Positions 6,576-13,892 of a stretch of 34,812 nucleotides of DNA are shown here, piece after piece. Under the pieces are notes generated by a model. The model did not search any database. It was not told the DNA's origin and saw only the letters and a list, made by a program, of their open reading frames with translations. How positions within the stretch are numbered: the first letter of the stretch is position 1; each line of letters begins with the position of its first letter. Made by a program: the position numbers and the translations under genes. Source of the stretch: Marinospirillum insulare DSM 21763 (GTDB lineage: Bacteria > Pseudomonadota > Gammaproteobacteria > Pseudomonadales > Halomonadaceae); assembly GCF_000686905.1 (NCBI RefSeq), contig NZ_JMLW01000026.1, positions 1 through 34,812 on the forward strand. The letters are read 5' to 3'.

Positions 6576-6623
6576 TTAGCACAACCTAAATTAACATGAT
6601 AGAATGCTCAGTCTAATTTAGAC
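6576..6623 (+). promoter_or_regulatory. Candidate promoter with overlapping palindrome upstream of the AhpD-like gene
   Basis: TTAGCA (6576-6581) and TAGAAT (6600-6605) are 18 bases apart and resemble a sigma-70 promoter. Directly after the -10, GTCTAA-T-TTAGAC (6611-6623) is a perfect inverted repeat with 6-base arms, covering the expected transcription start. A repressor operator is a reasonable inference; the regulator is not identified. Confidence 0.4.
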
Positions 6624-6650
6624 GTTTCATTCATTTGTTAAGAGAGAATC

Positions 6651-6998
6651 ATGAAAAACTTTCCTGAGCGCAGTAAAGAAATTGGTACGTTAATGGGTAA
6701 ACTGGGTATGGAAGTACCTGAAGTACTTAAAAGCTTTGGTGCCCTACACGCCGCTAGCTTTAAAAATGCTGCCCTAGACGTTAAAACCAAAGAGCTTATT
6801 GCCCTTGGCATTGCAATTGCTGTGCGTTGTGATGGTTGTATTGCTAGCCACGTAGAAGCAGCACTTAAAGAAGGTGTAACTAAAGAAGACGTCGCTGAAA
6901 CAGTTTCTGTCGCTATAGTGATGGGTGGTGGCCCTTCTTTGGTTTACGGCGTAGAAGCCTTAGAAGCCCTAAGTCAGTTTCAAGCTGCTGCAAAATAA
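6651..6998 (+). CDS. AhpD-like carboxymuconolactone decarboxylase family protein
   Basis: A 115-residue single-domain CMD/AhpD-like protein, probably a small thiol oxidoreductase of the cytoplasm. Glu48, Cys60, Cys63 and His67 (TKELIALG ... RCDGCIASHVEAAL) have the same spacing as the AhpD catalytic Glu-Cys-x-x-Cys-x-x-x-His set. This favours redox activity over true decarboxylase activity. The VAIVMGGGPSLVYG segment is the usual C-terminal helix. AGAGAG lies shortly before the ATG. It appears monocistronic, with its own candidate promoter and a strong terminator 22 bases downstream. The substrate is unknown; peroxide or alkylperoxide defence is plausible because peroxide and glutathione genes lie nearby. 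Confidence 0.88.
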   Translation: MKNFPERSKEIGTLMGKLGMEVPEVLKSFGALHAASFKNAALDVKTKELIALGIAIAVRCDGCIASHVEAALKEGVTKEDVAETVSVAIVMGGGPSLVYGVEALEALSQFQAAAK

Positions 6999-7020
6999 GT
7001 CGATTATTCTGCCTGCTAGA

Positions 7021-7049
7021 AAGAAAGCCCGCTAAAAGCGGGCTTTCTT
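7021..7049. terminator. Bidirectional rho-independent terminator
   Basis: A perfect 12-base-pair stem, AAGAAAGCCCGC (7021-7032) with GCGGGCTTTCTT (7038-7049), and a TAAAA loop. T-rich tails occur on both strands because the stem base is A/T. It lies between the converging AhpD-like and yghU genes and should stop both. Confidence 0.9.
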
Positions 7050-7067
7050 GTTACTTAATATTAAAAA

Positions 7068-7901
7068 TCAATCTAAATCACTGGCTGAATGGCGCTCTAG
7101 CACTGGGTTGTCATCCCAGGGGCGATTCACCTTACGACCTCTTTGCACAGCAGGTCTTTCTCGCACTAGCTTTGCCCAGCGCTGTACATTTTTATAGCTT
7201 TTAGTATCTAAAAACTCAGCTGCTTCATACACATCATTATTAACCAGTGCACCATACCAAGGCCAAATAGCCATATCTGCAATGGTGTACTCTTCACCGG
7301 CTATATAGGTGTTTTCTGCTAACTGGCGATCTAAAACATCTAGCTGACGTTTAACCTCCATAGCAAAACGGTTAATGGGGTATTCATATTTCTCGGGTGC
7401 GTAGGCATAAAAATGCCCAAAACCACCACCTAAAATGGGGCCTGCACCCATTTGCCAAAATAACCAGTTAAGGCATTCTGTTCGACCCGCTAAGTCTTTA
7501 GGAATAAAAGCATCAAACTTTTCTGCTAGGTACAGCAAAATAGAACCTGACTCAAACACCCTTAGCGGTGGGTTAACGCTCTTATCTAATAAAGCAGGTA
7601 TTTTAGAATTAGGGTTAACTTCTACAAAACCACTAGAGAATTGATCGCCTTCACCAATACGGATTAAGTGGGCATTGTATTCAGCTTCACTAATGCCTTT
7701 AGCTAGCAACTCTTCAAGCATAATGGTTACTTTCACTCCATTAGGCGTACCTAAAGAGTAAAGTTGCAAAGGATGCTCACCCACTGGCAATACTTTTTCA
7801 TGGGTCGCGCCTGCTATGGGGCGATTAATATTAGCAAATTGACCACCATTACCTTCTTCCCAAACCCAGACTTTGGGTGGGGTGTAATTAGATTGACTCA
7901 T
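7068..7901 (-). CDS. yghU: YghU-type glutathione S-transferase / disulfide-bond oxidoreductase
   Basis: 277 residues, strongly similar to E. coli YghU (Nu-class GST), which reduces disulfides and organic peroxides with glutathione. Seen are FANINRP, PVGEHPLQLYSLGTPNGVKV (the Thr52-Pro53-Asn54 glutathione-contacting turn), GDQFSSGFVEVNPNSKIPAL, FESGSILLYLAEKF, and in the C-terminal helical domain LGGGFGHFYAYAPEKYEYPINRF and EYTIADMAIWPW. No signal peptide, so cytoplasmic. GGGAG precedes ATG 7901. The start overlaps the end of the DUF3095 gene by 14 bases, so it is the last gene of a three-gene coupled operon. The short stop-to-terminator distance fits. Confidence 0.93.
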   Translation of the reverse strand: MSQSNYTPPKVWVWEEGNGGQFANINRPIAGATHEKVLPVGEHPLQLYSLGTPNGVKVTIMLEELLAKGISEAEYNAHLIRIGEGDQFSSGFVEVNPNSKIPALLDKSVNPPLRVFESGSILLYLAEKFDAFIPKDLAGRTECLNWLFWQMGAGPILGGGFGHFYAYAPEKYEYPINRFAMEVKRQLDVLDRQLAENTYIAGEEYTIADMAIWPWYGALVNNDVYEAAEFLDTKSYKNVQRWAKLVRERPAVQRGRKVNRPWDDNPVLERHSASDLD

Positions 7902-9075
7902 TATTTTCTCCCGACTGCTTTTGTTTCTGTTTTAAAGACTTAGCTGCCAAGGCATAACCTCCATCACAACCATCAACAAAGTGAATGTGCTTTACACCTA
8001 GCTGGCTAATTAAACAGGTGAGTTGTGCTGCATCGCTGATATGCAGACCATAACTGAAGGCACCAGCAGCTTCTTGACTAGCTAACCAGGTTTCAAATTC
8101 TGCCAAGACAGATTTTTTAGCTGCAAATACAATTCTAAAGGCATCGTCTAGTTTGCGATAATCGCTGTTCAGCAAAGTATCTTCTTTGTAACGACCCCAG
8201 TTAGCTTTACCTAGCTTTAGTTTTAGCTTCATTAGAACTTTTCCGATAAAGTTCTGAATTCTTATATCCCACAGATTAAAAAAGTAAGAATTTTTTTTCG
8301 TAAATGTACGCGCATCAGCTTCTGCTGTTAGGTATTGCTTACCATACATTAACTCTAAGCCATCAACACTCAAGGGCTGTAGCTGCTCATCTTCTCCAAA
8401 ATAGGTTTGCATTTTTTGCATTAGCTGCTGGTACAAAGCAAGCTGCTGATCTATATCTGGGTTTATTGCCTGCACAATTAAACTAACCGTGACCTCTTGA
8501 GGACTAGCAATTCGGTTCCAACGGCACTCAAAGCCAGTTAAATCTGCTTCTGCTTTGTCATCGGTTAGCTGTACATGCCACTTAGCATCACTTTTAATTT
8601 GTTTTTCTGCTTCATTCAGCCCTCCACCCACAAAAATAGCTTGATGCAGACTGTCACTTTTAGCGTAGCAAGCCACTAAAACCTTAGCTTTAGGTTGAAT
8701 TGTTTGGTAAGGAATCAAAGCAGCTCTAAGTTCTAGGTTAAAGCTATCTGATGCCAGCTTAATACAGCCCCTTAAAGCTGAACTCACCTGCTCTATTAGC
8801 TGGGAAGGAATACAAAAAGTAGCCCCATCACCACCAAAAATATAGGGAATGGCAGTAGGTTTAACAGCATTTAAAATAGCAGCCACTGTGCAGCCACCTA
8901 AGCTATTAATATCACGGTAACGCCCTTGTTCAATGGCTGCGGTTGAAGCTTTAATATCTGTAATAACAATCCACCAGTCTTGAGGCAGCTCCTGGTAACA
9001 GTCTGGTTTAAATATAGCTTTAAAATCGTTAACTAAGGGTAAATCTTTATAAAAATTAAGGCTGGCATGGTTCAC
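7888..9075 (-). CDS. DUF3095 family protein, class III cyclase-like fold suspected
   Basis: A 395-residue cytoplasmic protein that I place in DUF3095. The N-terminal part has WWIVITDIKASTAAIEQGRY (Asp40) followed by YIFGGDGATFCIP (Asp83). This D-I-x-x-S-T ... G-G-D-G pair resembles the two metal-binding Asp motifs of class III nucleotide cyclases. The rest includes a lysine-rich middle (KVLMKLKLKLGK) and a C-terminal domain (FSYGLHISDAAQLTCLI, HIHFVDGCDGGYALAAK). The start is taken as GTG 9075, because GGA lies 7 bases before it and the conserved NFYKDLPLV follows shortly; TTG 9087 is the alternative. It overlaps the SNase-like gene by 20 bases and yghU by 14. The activity is unproven. Confidence 0.75.
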   Translation of the reverse strand: MNHASLNFYKDLPLVNDFKAIFKPDCYQELPQDWWIVITDIKASTAAIEQGRYRDINSLGGCTVAAILNAVKPTAIPYIFGGDGATFCIPSQLIEQVSSALRGCIKLASDSFNLELRAALIPYQTIQPKAKVLVACYAKSDSLHQAIFVGGGLNEAEKQIKSDAKWHVQLTDDKAEADLTGFECRWNRIASPQEVTVSLIVQAINPDIDQQLALYQQLMQKMQTYFGEDEQLQPLSVDGLELMYGKQYLTAEADARTFTKKNSYFFNLWDIRIQNFIGKVLMKLKLKLGKANWGRYKEDTLLNSDYRKLDDAFRIVFAAKKSVLAEFETWLASQEAAGAFSYGLHISDAAQLTCLISQLGVKHIHFVDGCDGGYALAAKSLKQKQKQSGENNESI

Positions 9076-9661
9076 TAGAATGTCCAAGTGCTTGTAATTG
9101 CATTAAATAAGATTGCTGAGGCTCAAGGGGAAGCTCACCAAGGTGTATGCCTGCCCAATGCCCTCGCCGGTTTTTTTTTGCCTCAACCAAGGCAGAGTTA
9201 GCTTCAACTAGGTAGTTATCATTTTCTTCTTCATCGTTGAGGTAAGTATCTGGCCAAGCATAACCAAAACGAATTAAAGCCAGATTACCTAAAACTTCTT
9301 GTTCAAGGTCGTAGATACCAGCCAACCAAACTTTAGAATTAAGCACGGCATCTATTTTAACTAAAATCTGACTACGAAAACTGCCTTGAATTAAATCAAT
9401 AATACCTAAAACAGAGCGCCTATAGCCATCTTGCTGCCTCAGTGGTGTATTAACCCCATTAAGAACAACACAGACTTCTTTGCGATCTTGAAAGCGAACA
9501 AGCAGGGTTTGTGCGTCAACAACCTCTAATACTTCTGCAGGCACAGGTCGCCCAGTATCTTTTAATAGAGAAAAGTTGGCGGTTATCGCAGGCAGGGTGT
9601 AAATTAGCAATAATAAACCTGAGATGGAGATTAACCCAATTGCCCAAAGTTTTATTTTCAT
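9056..9661 (-). CDS. Membrane-anchored SNase-like (thermonuclease-fold) protein, probably inactive
   Basis: 201 residues with an N-terminal membrane segment at about 5-24 and no lipobox, so an inner-membrane anchor with a periplasmic domain. Residues 41-170 match the staphylococcal nuclease outline: VVDAQTLLVRFQDRKEVCVVLNGVNTPL, WLAGIYDLEQEVLGNLALIRFGYAW, and ALVEAKKNRRGHWA. The catalytic positions are changed. The usual R-L-L-x-V-D-T-P-E reads V-V-L-N-G-V-N-T-P-L, so the Arg35, Asp40 and Glu43 equivalents are absent, and the Arg87 region reads SKVWLAGI. It therefore probably binds rather than cuts. GGTGGAG precedes ATG 9661. It is the first gene of the operon with DUF3095 and yghU. Confidence 0.72.
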   Translation of the reverse strand: MKIKLWAIGLISISGLLLLIYTLPAITANFSLLKDTGRPVPAEVLEVVDAQTLLVRFQDRKEVCVVLNGVNTPLRQQDGYRRSVLGIIDLIQGSFRSQILVKIDAVLNSKVWLAGIYDLEQEVLGNLALIRFGYAWPDTYLNDEEENDNYLVEANSALVEAKKNRRGHWAGIHLGELPLEPQQSYLMQLQALGHSSEPCQP

Positions 9662-9737
9662 TGGCTAGCTCCACCTTGTTGTTTAATATAACGAGCGACT
9701 CATTCACTTTAGCAAACCAGCCTAATAAAACCCAACC

Positions 9738-10316
9738 ATGTTTAGACTTATGAAACCTATTTATAGCTTTTTTTTACTCGTCTTACTTACTTTTTCTGGT
9801 CTAGTCAGCACTAATGCTTGGGCTGAACCTTCCATTTGCCCTGCTCTATTAGATTCTACTCAGCGAGAATTGCATTCCACTGAATCGATCGATCTATGTC
9901 AGTTTGCAGGCCTACCCTTATTAATTGTTAATACCGCAAGTCATTGTGGCTTTACTGGGCAATTCAAGGGCTTAGAAGCTTTACACAAAGAATATGCTGC
10001 ACGTGGCTTGGTTGTACTAGGCTTTCCTTCTAATGATTTTAATCAAGAAGAAAAAGAAGAAAGCAAAACTGCTGAAATATGCTTTATTAATTATGGCGTT
10101 ACTTTTTTAATGCTCTCGACTAGCTCAGTTGCTAAAGGTAAATTAAACCCTGTCTTTAAAGAGTTAGACAAGATGGGGGCTCCCTTGCCACGCTGGAATT
10201 TTCATAAGTACTTAATCAATGGTGATGGTGAGCTAGTAGGAACTTTTGGCAGTAAAACTGAACCTGAGTCAGCAGAAATGAAACAAATAATAGAAAAACT
10301 ACTCCAGCAGCCTTAA
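9738..10316 (+). CDS. Exported glutathione peroxidase family protein
   Basis: 192 residues. A signal peptide (about 1-29, ending NAWA-EP) sends it to the periplasm, unusual for bacterial members that are mostly cytoplasmic. The peroxidatic Cys70 lies in VNTASHCGFTGQF, the FPSNDF motif replaces the FPCNQF of classic enzymes (a known bacterial variant), Cys115 (ICFINYGVTF) is at the resolving-cysteine position, and Trp153-Asn154 lie in RWNFHKYLI. The catalytic machinery is essentially complete. Bacterial relatives usually take electrons from thioredoxin-like proteins rather than glutathione. ATG 9738 is used; ATG 9750 would also leave a complete signal peptide, and neither has a clear Shine-Dalgarno. 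It is divergent from the SNase-like gene (76 bases), and its 3' end overlaps convergent yigZ by 18 bases. Confidence 0.88.
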   Translation: MFRLMKPIYSFFLLVLLTFSGLVSTNAWAEPSICPALLDSTQRELHSTESIDLCQFAGLPLLIVNTASHCGFTGQFKGLEALHKEYAARGLVVLGFPSNDFNQEEKEESKTAEICFINYGVTFLMLSTSSVAKGKLNPVFKELDKMGAPLPRWNFHKYLINGDGELVGTFGSKTEPESAEMKQIIEKLLQQP

Positions 10317-10880
10317 CTGTCCTCTGACCTGCTCTGAAAAGCCTTCTAAAAAGCTGGTCAGAGCAGCTTCTTCAGCTTCTAGCTCAACAATGACTTCATC
10401 CGTGTAGCTAATACTTAGTTTAATTTTTTGCTGTTCTGCCAAGCGCCTTATCAAAGACTCATGTTCAAAAGCTATGGCTAGTTTTAACTGGGCTGGTAGG
10501 GTTAAATCTACATACTCTGCATCTAGCAAGGGTTCGCTAATGGCTTGGCTATAAGCACGCACTAAACCACCCGCACCTAGCTTAACACCACCGAAATAGC
10601 GCACTACCGTCGCTAGCACATTATCTAGCCCCTTGTGCTGCAATACATTCAACATAGGGCTGGCTGCCGTTCCTGAAGGCTCTCCATCATCCGACTGCTT
10701 AACCTGTCCATTGGCTAGTAGTGAGTAGCAAACATGCGTTGCTTCTGGATGCTTTAACCTGAGCGCTTCTACTTTTTTTAAACCTTCTTCACTGCTTTGA
10801 ATGGGCTCAATACGGCCAATAAAACGTGATTTTTTAATTTCCAGTAAATATTCAATCGGAGATGCGAGGGTTTTAGACAC
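10299..10880 (-). CDS. yigZ: YigZ/IMPACT family protein (UPF0029)
   Basis: 193 residues in the YigZ/IMPACT family. The hallmark is SDDGEPSGTAASPML followed by VLATVVRYFGGVKLGAGGLVRAYS. The N-terminal KKSRFIGRIEPI and HVCYSLL segments also match, and a C-terminal ferredoxin-like domain (about 125-193) completes the usual size. Members are cytoplasmic. E. coli YigZ has no settled function; eukaryotic IMPACT regulates translation through GCN1. The start is GTG 10880, with AGGAAG 8 bases upstream. The gene stands alone, convergent with the peroxidase gene. Confidence 0.9.
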   Translation of the reverse strand: MSKTLASPIEYLLEIKKSRFIGRIEPIQSSEEGLKKVEALRLKHPEATHVCYSLLANGQVKQSDDGEPSGTAASPMLNVLQHKGLDNVLATVVRYFGGVKLGAGGLVRAYSQAISEPLLDAEYVDLTLPAQLKLAIAFEHESLIRRLAEQQKIKLSISYTDEVIVELEAEEAALTSFLEGFSEQVRGQLRLLE

Positions 10881-10936
10881 AAAGTTAACTTCCTAGCCTT
10901 TTTAGTAAAAGATGGGAGGCGTTTTATAAAATGATG

Positions 10937-11539
10937 CTAGATAACGGTATAACCCAGTTGTCGTAACTGCAAATAAACCGTTTCTAGTGGCAAACCAACA
11001 ACATTGGAATAACTTCCTTGAATGCTAGTAACAAAAGCTGCACCTAAACCTTGAATGCCATAACCACCGGCTTTATCCATGGGCTCACCTGTTGCTACAT
11101 AAGCTACAATTTCATCTTTAGTAAGGCTTTTAAAGCTGACCTCTGTAGTAATAACTGCTTGTTGCGCTTGCTTGTCTTCTTGCAAATGTACGGCTGTTAT
11201 CACTTGATGGCTGCAACCAGAAAGCTGCTCTAAAAGCGCAACAGCATGATCAAAAGATTCAGGTTTACCTAGTGGAACACCTTTCAAAACCACTTCGGTA
11301 TCGGCAGCTAAAATTGGGTAGTTGGCAAATTCTTTAGGTAGGCTGGTCTTTACGGCAGCCGCTTTAGCTTCGGCAAGGCGTAAGACCCTAGCAGTACCCG
11401 TTTCTGAAGTAATAAGGCTTTCATCAAGGTCGGCAGGTAAAATATGCAGCTTAATACCTGGCATTAGTTGTAATAATAGCTCGCGCCTACGCGGTGAAGC
11501 AGAGGCTAGAACAAGACCTGCGGGTATTTTTTTACTCAC
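10937..11539 (-). CDS. maf: Maf/YhdE-type nucleotide pyrophosphatase
   Basis: A 200-residue Maf protein of the YhdE branch (dTTP/UTP pyrophosphatase that removes non-canonical or excess nucleotides in the cytoplasm). Motifs: LVLASASPRRRELL near the N-terminus, ILAADTEVVLKGVPLGKP (catalytic Asp in ADT), LSGCSHQVITAV, EPMDKAGGYGIQGLGAAF, and GSYSNVVGLPL. The longer frame to 11575 adds residues that lie inside ggt. GTG 11539 gives the family length (E. coli 197) and overlaps the ggt stop by 8 bases, so it is translated after ggt. It is the last gene of the ppsA-rraA-ggt-maf run. Confidence 0.9.
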   Translation of the reverse strand: MSKKIPAGLVLASASPRRRELLLQLMPGIKLHILPADLDESLITSETGTARVLRLAEAKAAAVKTSLPKEFANYPILAADTEVVLKGVPLGKPESFDHAVALLEQLSGCSHQVITAVHLQEDKQAQQAVITTEVSFKSLTKDEIVAYVATGEPMDKAGGYGIQGLGAAFVTSIQGSYSNVVGLPLETVYLQLRQLGYTVI

Positions 11540-13382
11540 CTGCCACCCAGCCTTCTCTACGCGGGTCTGCACCACCTAAAATGCCTTGTGGCGTTACCAA
11601 CAACATTTGAATACCGCTGGTTAGGTCTCTTTCTTGCAATGAATAACCACGCTTTTCTAAACCTTCTTGCATGGCTGCTGAAAAGCCTTGGGGTTCTAGT
11701 AGGTTAATGCCTGAATTAAAGGTCGCTAGGTTGGGTAATTCTATGGCTTCTTGTGGCGCTAGTTGCCAACCTAAGCTGGCTAGCAGCGTTTTAGCAGTAA
11801 AGTGAATAATGGCTGCGCCGCCTGGTGAGCCTAAACTAGCGACTAGCTCATCAGCAGGAGCGCTAAATACTAGTGTTGGGCTCATGCTAGAACGTGGGCG
11901 CTTGCCCGCTTCTACTCGGTTAGCAACCAGCTTGCCTTGTTTGTTTTTAGGCTGGAATGCAAAGTCAGTGAGCTGGTTATTTAAAAAGAATCCGCCTGCT
12001 AAGCCGGTGCCGCCATCCACTAAAATACGTGAACCAAAAGCCTGTTCTATGGAACTGGTCATAGCGATACCATTACCGTCAGCATCAATTACACTGATAT
12101 GACTCGTTCCATATTCAGGTTGTTCTGGCTGAAGCGCATAACTACTTTTAAATTCTTTTGGCTGGCCTGCTTTAGCTGGGCCTTGGTAGCTGTCGCCAAT
12201 GTCTTTAGTACGTTTTAGCAAGTAATCAGGATTCATTAAACTAAGCCAGTTATTTGCTGGTGCTTCAACAAATTCTGGATCAGCCACATACAAGGCACGG
12301 TCTGCAAAGGCTAGGTTGGAAGCAGCTAAATACTGGTGCAAACCTTCTGCTGTATAAAACGTTTCTTGGCTAGTGCTGGCGGGGCTTTCTAGTTGTTCTA
12401 ACATACCTAGAACTTGCATTATGGCTAGTTGGCCAGAAGAAGGCGGTGGAAAACCACAGACACGGTAGGCTTGCCAAGGACCACAGAGTGCTTCCCTTGC
12501 TAAAGGAGTGTAGTTAGCTAAATCTGAAACCTGCAATTGACCAGGTAGCTGAGCCTGATTAACAGCGGCAACAATATTTTTCGCCAGACTACCGTGATAA
12601 AATGCATCGGCACCTTCATTTGCAATCTGGGTGAGTATTGCTGCCATAGCAGGATTCTTTAGTTGGTGTCCTACGGGTAAGGCACTGCCATCGGGCTGAT
12701 AGTAATAAGCACGTGCTGCGGGATTATTTCTTAGTTCTGGGTCTTGGTCTAAAAGTAGGTGCAAGCGTGGACTAATAGCAAAACCTTCTTTAGCCAGCAA
12801 AATAGCAGGTTCGAATAAATCTTTCCAAGGTAGCTTGCCTTGCGTTTGATGAGCCGCTTGCAACATTTTTAATAAGCCTGGCACACCCACACTTTTTCCA
12901 CTAGTCACTGCCGTCATAAACGGCAAAGGTTCGCCTTGCTCATCTAAAAACAAATCAGGTGTAACTGCTGCTGGTGCAGTTTCTCGTCCATCCCAAGCGA
13001 TTAGTTCACCATTTTTCCAACTTAATAGAAAAGCACCGCCACCAATCCCGCTGGATTGTGGCTCTACTAAATTTAAAACTAACTGTACTGCTATGGCAGC
13101 ATCTAGGGCATTGCCACCTACGGCAAGCACACTCTGCCCCACTTCGGCTGCTAAGGGGTTAGCAGCTGCAACGGCTTGCTTAGAATAAGTCCAACCAGAA
13201 CGTGCCTGTAAGCCACTGGCAATTTCTGGCTGTTGTTCTTCTGGCTGCTGTTCTGCTTTAGAGGTTTCTACAACTGTCCTTTGTTTATCGGTCTTCGCTG
13301 TATCTGAAGATTCAGATCCGCAAGCGGTTAAAAATAAAACCGCAGCTAAGGGCAAAAACAAACAACGGGCAGTGCGAAACAT
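11532..13382 (-). CDS. ggt: Gamma-glutamyltransferase (lipoprotein form)
   Basis: 616 residues. The N-terminus has a lipoprotein signal with lipobox LTAC (Cys21) and a low-complexity Glu/Gln linker (about 30-55), so the enzyme is probably anchored in the periplasm. It hydrolyses or transfers the gamma-glutamyl group of glutathione. The precursor self-cleaves before the nucleophilic Thr, here Thr426 in YGTSHISVIDADG. Also seen are VGGNALDAAIAVQLVLNLVEPQSSGIGGGAFLL, FPPPSSGQLAIMQVLGML, GSRILVDGGTGLAGGFFLNNQ, and SMSPTLVF ... LGSPGG. The large and small subunits correspond to about 56-425 and 426-616. It begins 5 bases after rraA, with AGAGTAAAG upstream. Confidence 0.93.
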   Translation of the reverse strand: MFRTARCLFLPLAAVLFLTACGSESSDTAKTDKQRTVVETSKAEQQPEEQQPEIASGLQARSGWTYSKQAVAAANPLAAEVGQSVLAVGGNALDAAIAVQLVLNLVEPQSSGIGGGAFLLSWKNGELIAWDGRETAPAAVTPDLFLDEQGEPLPFMTAVTSGKSVGVPGLLKMLQAAHQTQGKLPWKDLFEPAILLAKEGFAISPRLHLLLDQDPELRNNPAARAYYYQPDGSALPVGHQLKNPAMAAILTQIANEGADAFYHGSLAKNIVAAVNQAQLPGQLQVSDLANYTPLAREALCGPWQAYRVCGFPPPSSGQLAIMQVLGMLEQLESPASTSQETFYTAEGLHQYLAASNLAFADRALYVADPEFVEAPANNWLSLMNPDYLLKRTKDIGDSYQGPAKAGQPKEFKSSYALQPEQPEYGTSHISVIDADGNGIAMTSSIEQAFGSRILVDGGTGLAGGFFLNNQLTDFAFQPKNKQGKLVANRVEAGKRPRSSMSPTLVFSAPADELVASLGSPGGAAIIHFTAKTLLASLGWQLAPQEAIELPNLATFNSGINLLEPQGFSAAMQEGLEKRGYSLQERDLTSGIQMLLVTPQGILGGADPRREGWVAGE

Positions 13383-13387
13383 AAACT

Positions 13388-13876
13388 TTACTCTGGCATG
13401 GTTAATGGCTCGGGTGATGCAATGATGCCGTTATTATCAGCATAAACATAGTCACCCGGTACAAAGGTAACACCACCAAAAGAAACCGGGATTTGGTATT
13501 CACCAACGCCACGTTTTTCAGATTTTTTAGGGTGAGTACCTAAGGCTTGTACGCCTAAATCTAGCTCGTTAATAATATCAATATCACGAACACAGCCGTA
13601 CATAATGATACCTTCCCAGCCGTTACGCATGGCTTTTTCTGCCAGCATATCGCCCAGCATGGCACAGCGGAAAGAACCACCTGCATCCACCACCATCACC
13701 TTGCCTTTACCGTCTTTTTCAACTTCTTCTTTCACTAAAGAATTGTCTTCAAAGCACTTAATGGTGACCACCTGGCCACCAAAAGACATGCGACCACCCA
13801 AGTTGTTAAAAATGGGTTCAACCACTTCAATCAACTCTGGGTAGGTATCACATAAATCAGGTGTTACATATTCCAT
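13388..13876 (-). CDS. rraA: RraA-like protein (regulator of RNase E activity A family)
   Basis: 162 residues, the length of E. coli RraA (161). Motifs: [83 protein letters not shown], and [12 protein letters not shown]. RraA binds and inhibits RNase E and helicases in E. coli; some homologues are HMG/CHA aldolases, and the G-x-x-R-D metal/substrate motif is retained. ATG 13876 is chosen over 13888 because TTGGAG lies 6 bases before it. The gap to ppsA is 16 bases, so the two are likely co-transcribed. Confidence 0.93.
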   Translation of the reverse strand: MEYVTPDLCDTYPELIEVVEPIFNNLGGRMSFGGQVVTIKCFEDNSLVKEEVEKDGKGKVMVVDAGGSFRCAMLGDMLAEKAMRNGWEGIIMYGCVRDIDIINELDLGVQALGTHPKKSEKRGVGEYQIPVSFGGVTFVPGDYVYADNNGIIASPEPLTMPE

Positions 13877-13892
13877 GGTTAACTCCAAGCAA

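Noticed and set aside
9738-10316. FPSNDF in place of FPCNQF as a defect of the glutathione peroxidase
   Set aside because: This variant is common in bacterial members, and the peroxidatic Cys, resolving Cys and Trp-Asn are present.
11322-12102. Plus-strand frames antisense to maf and ggt
   Set aside because: The opposite strand encodes complete enzymes with catalytic residues, and these frames have no recognisable motif.
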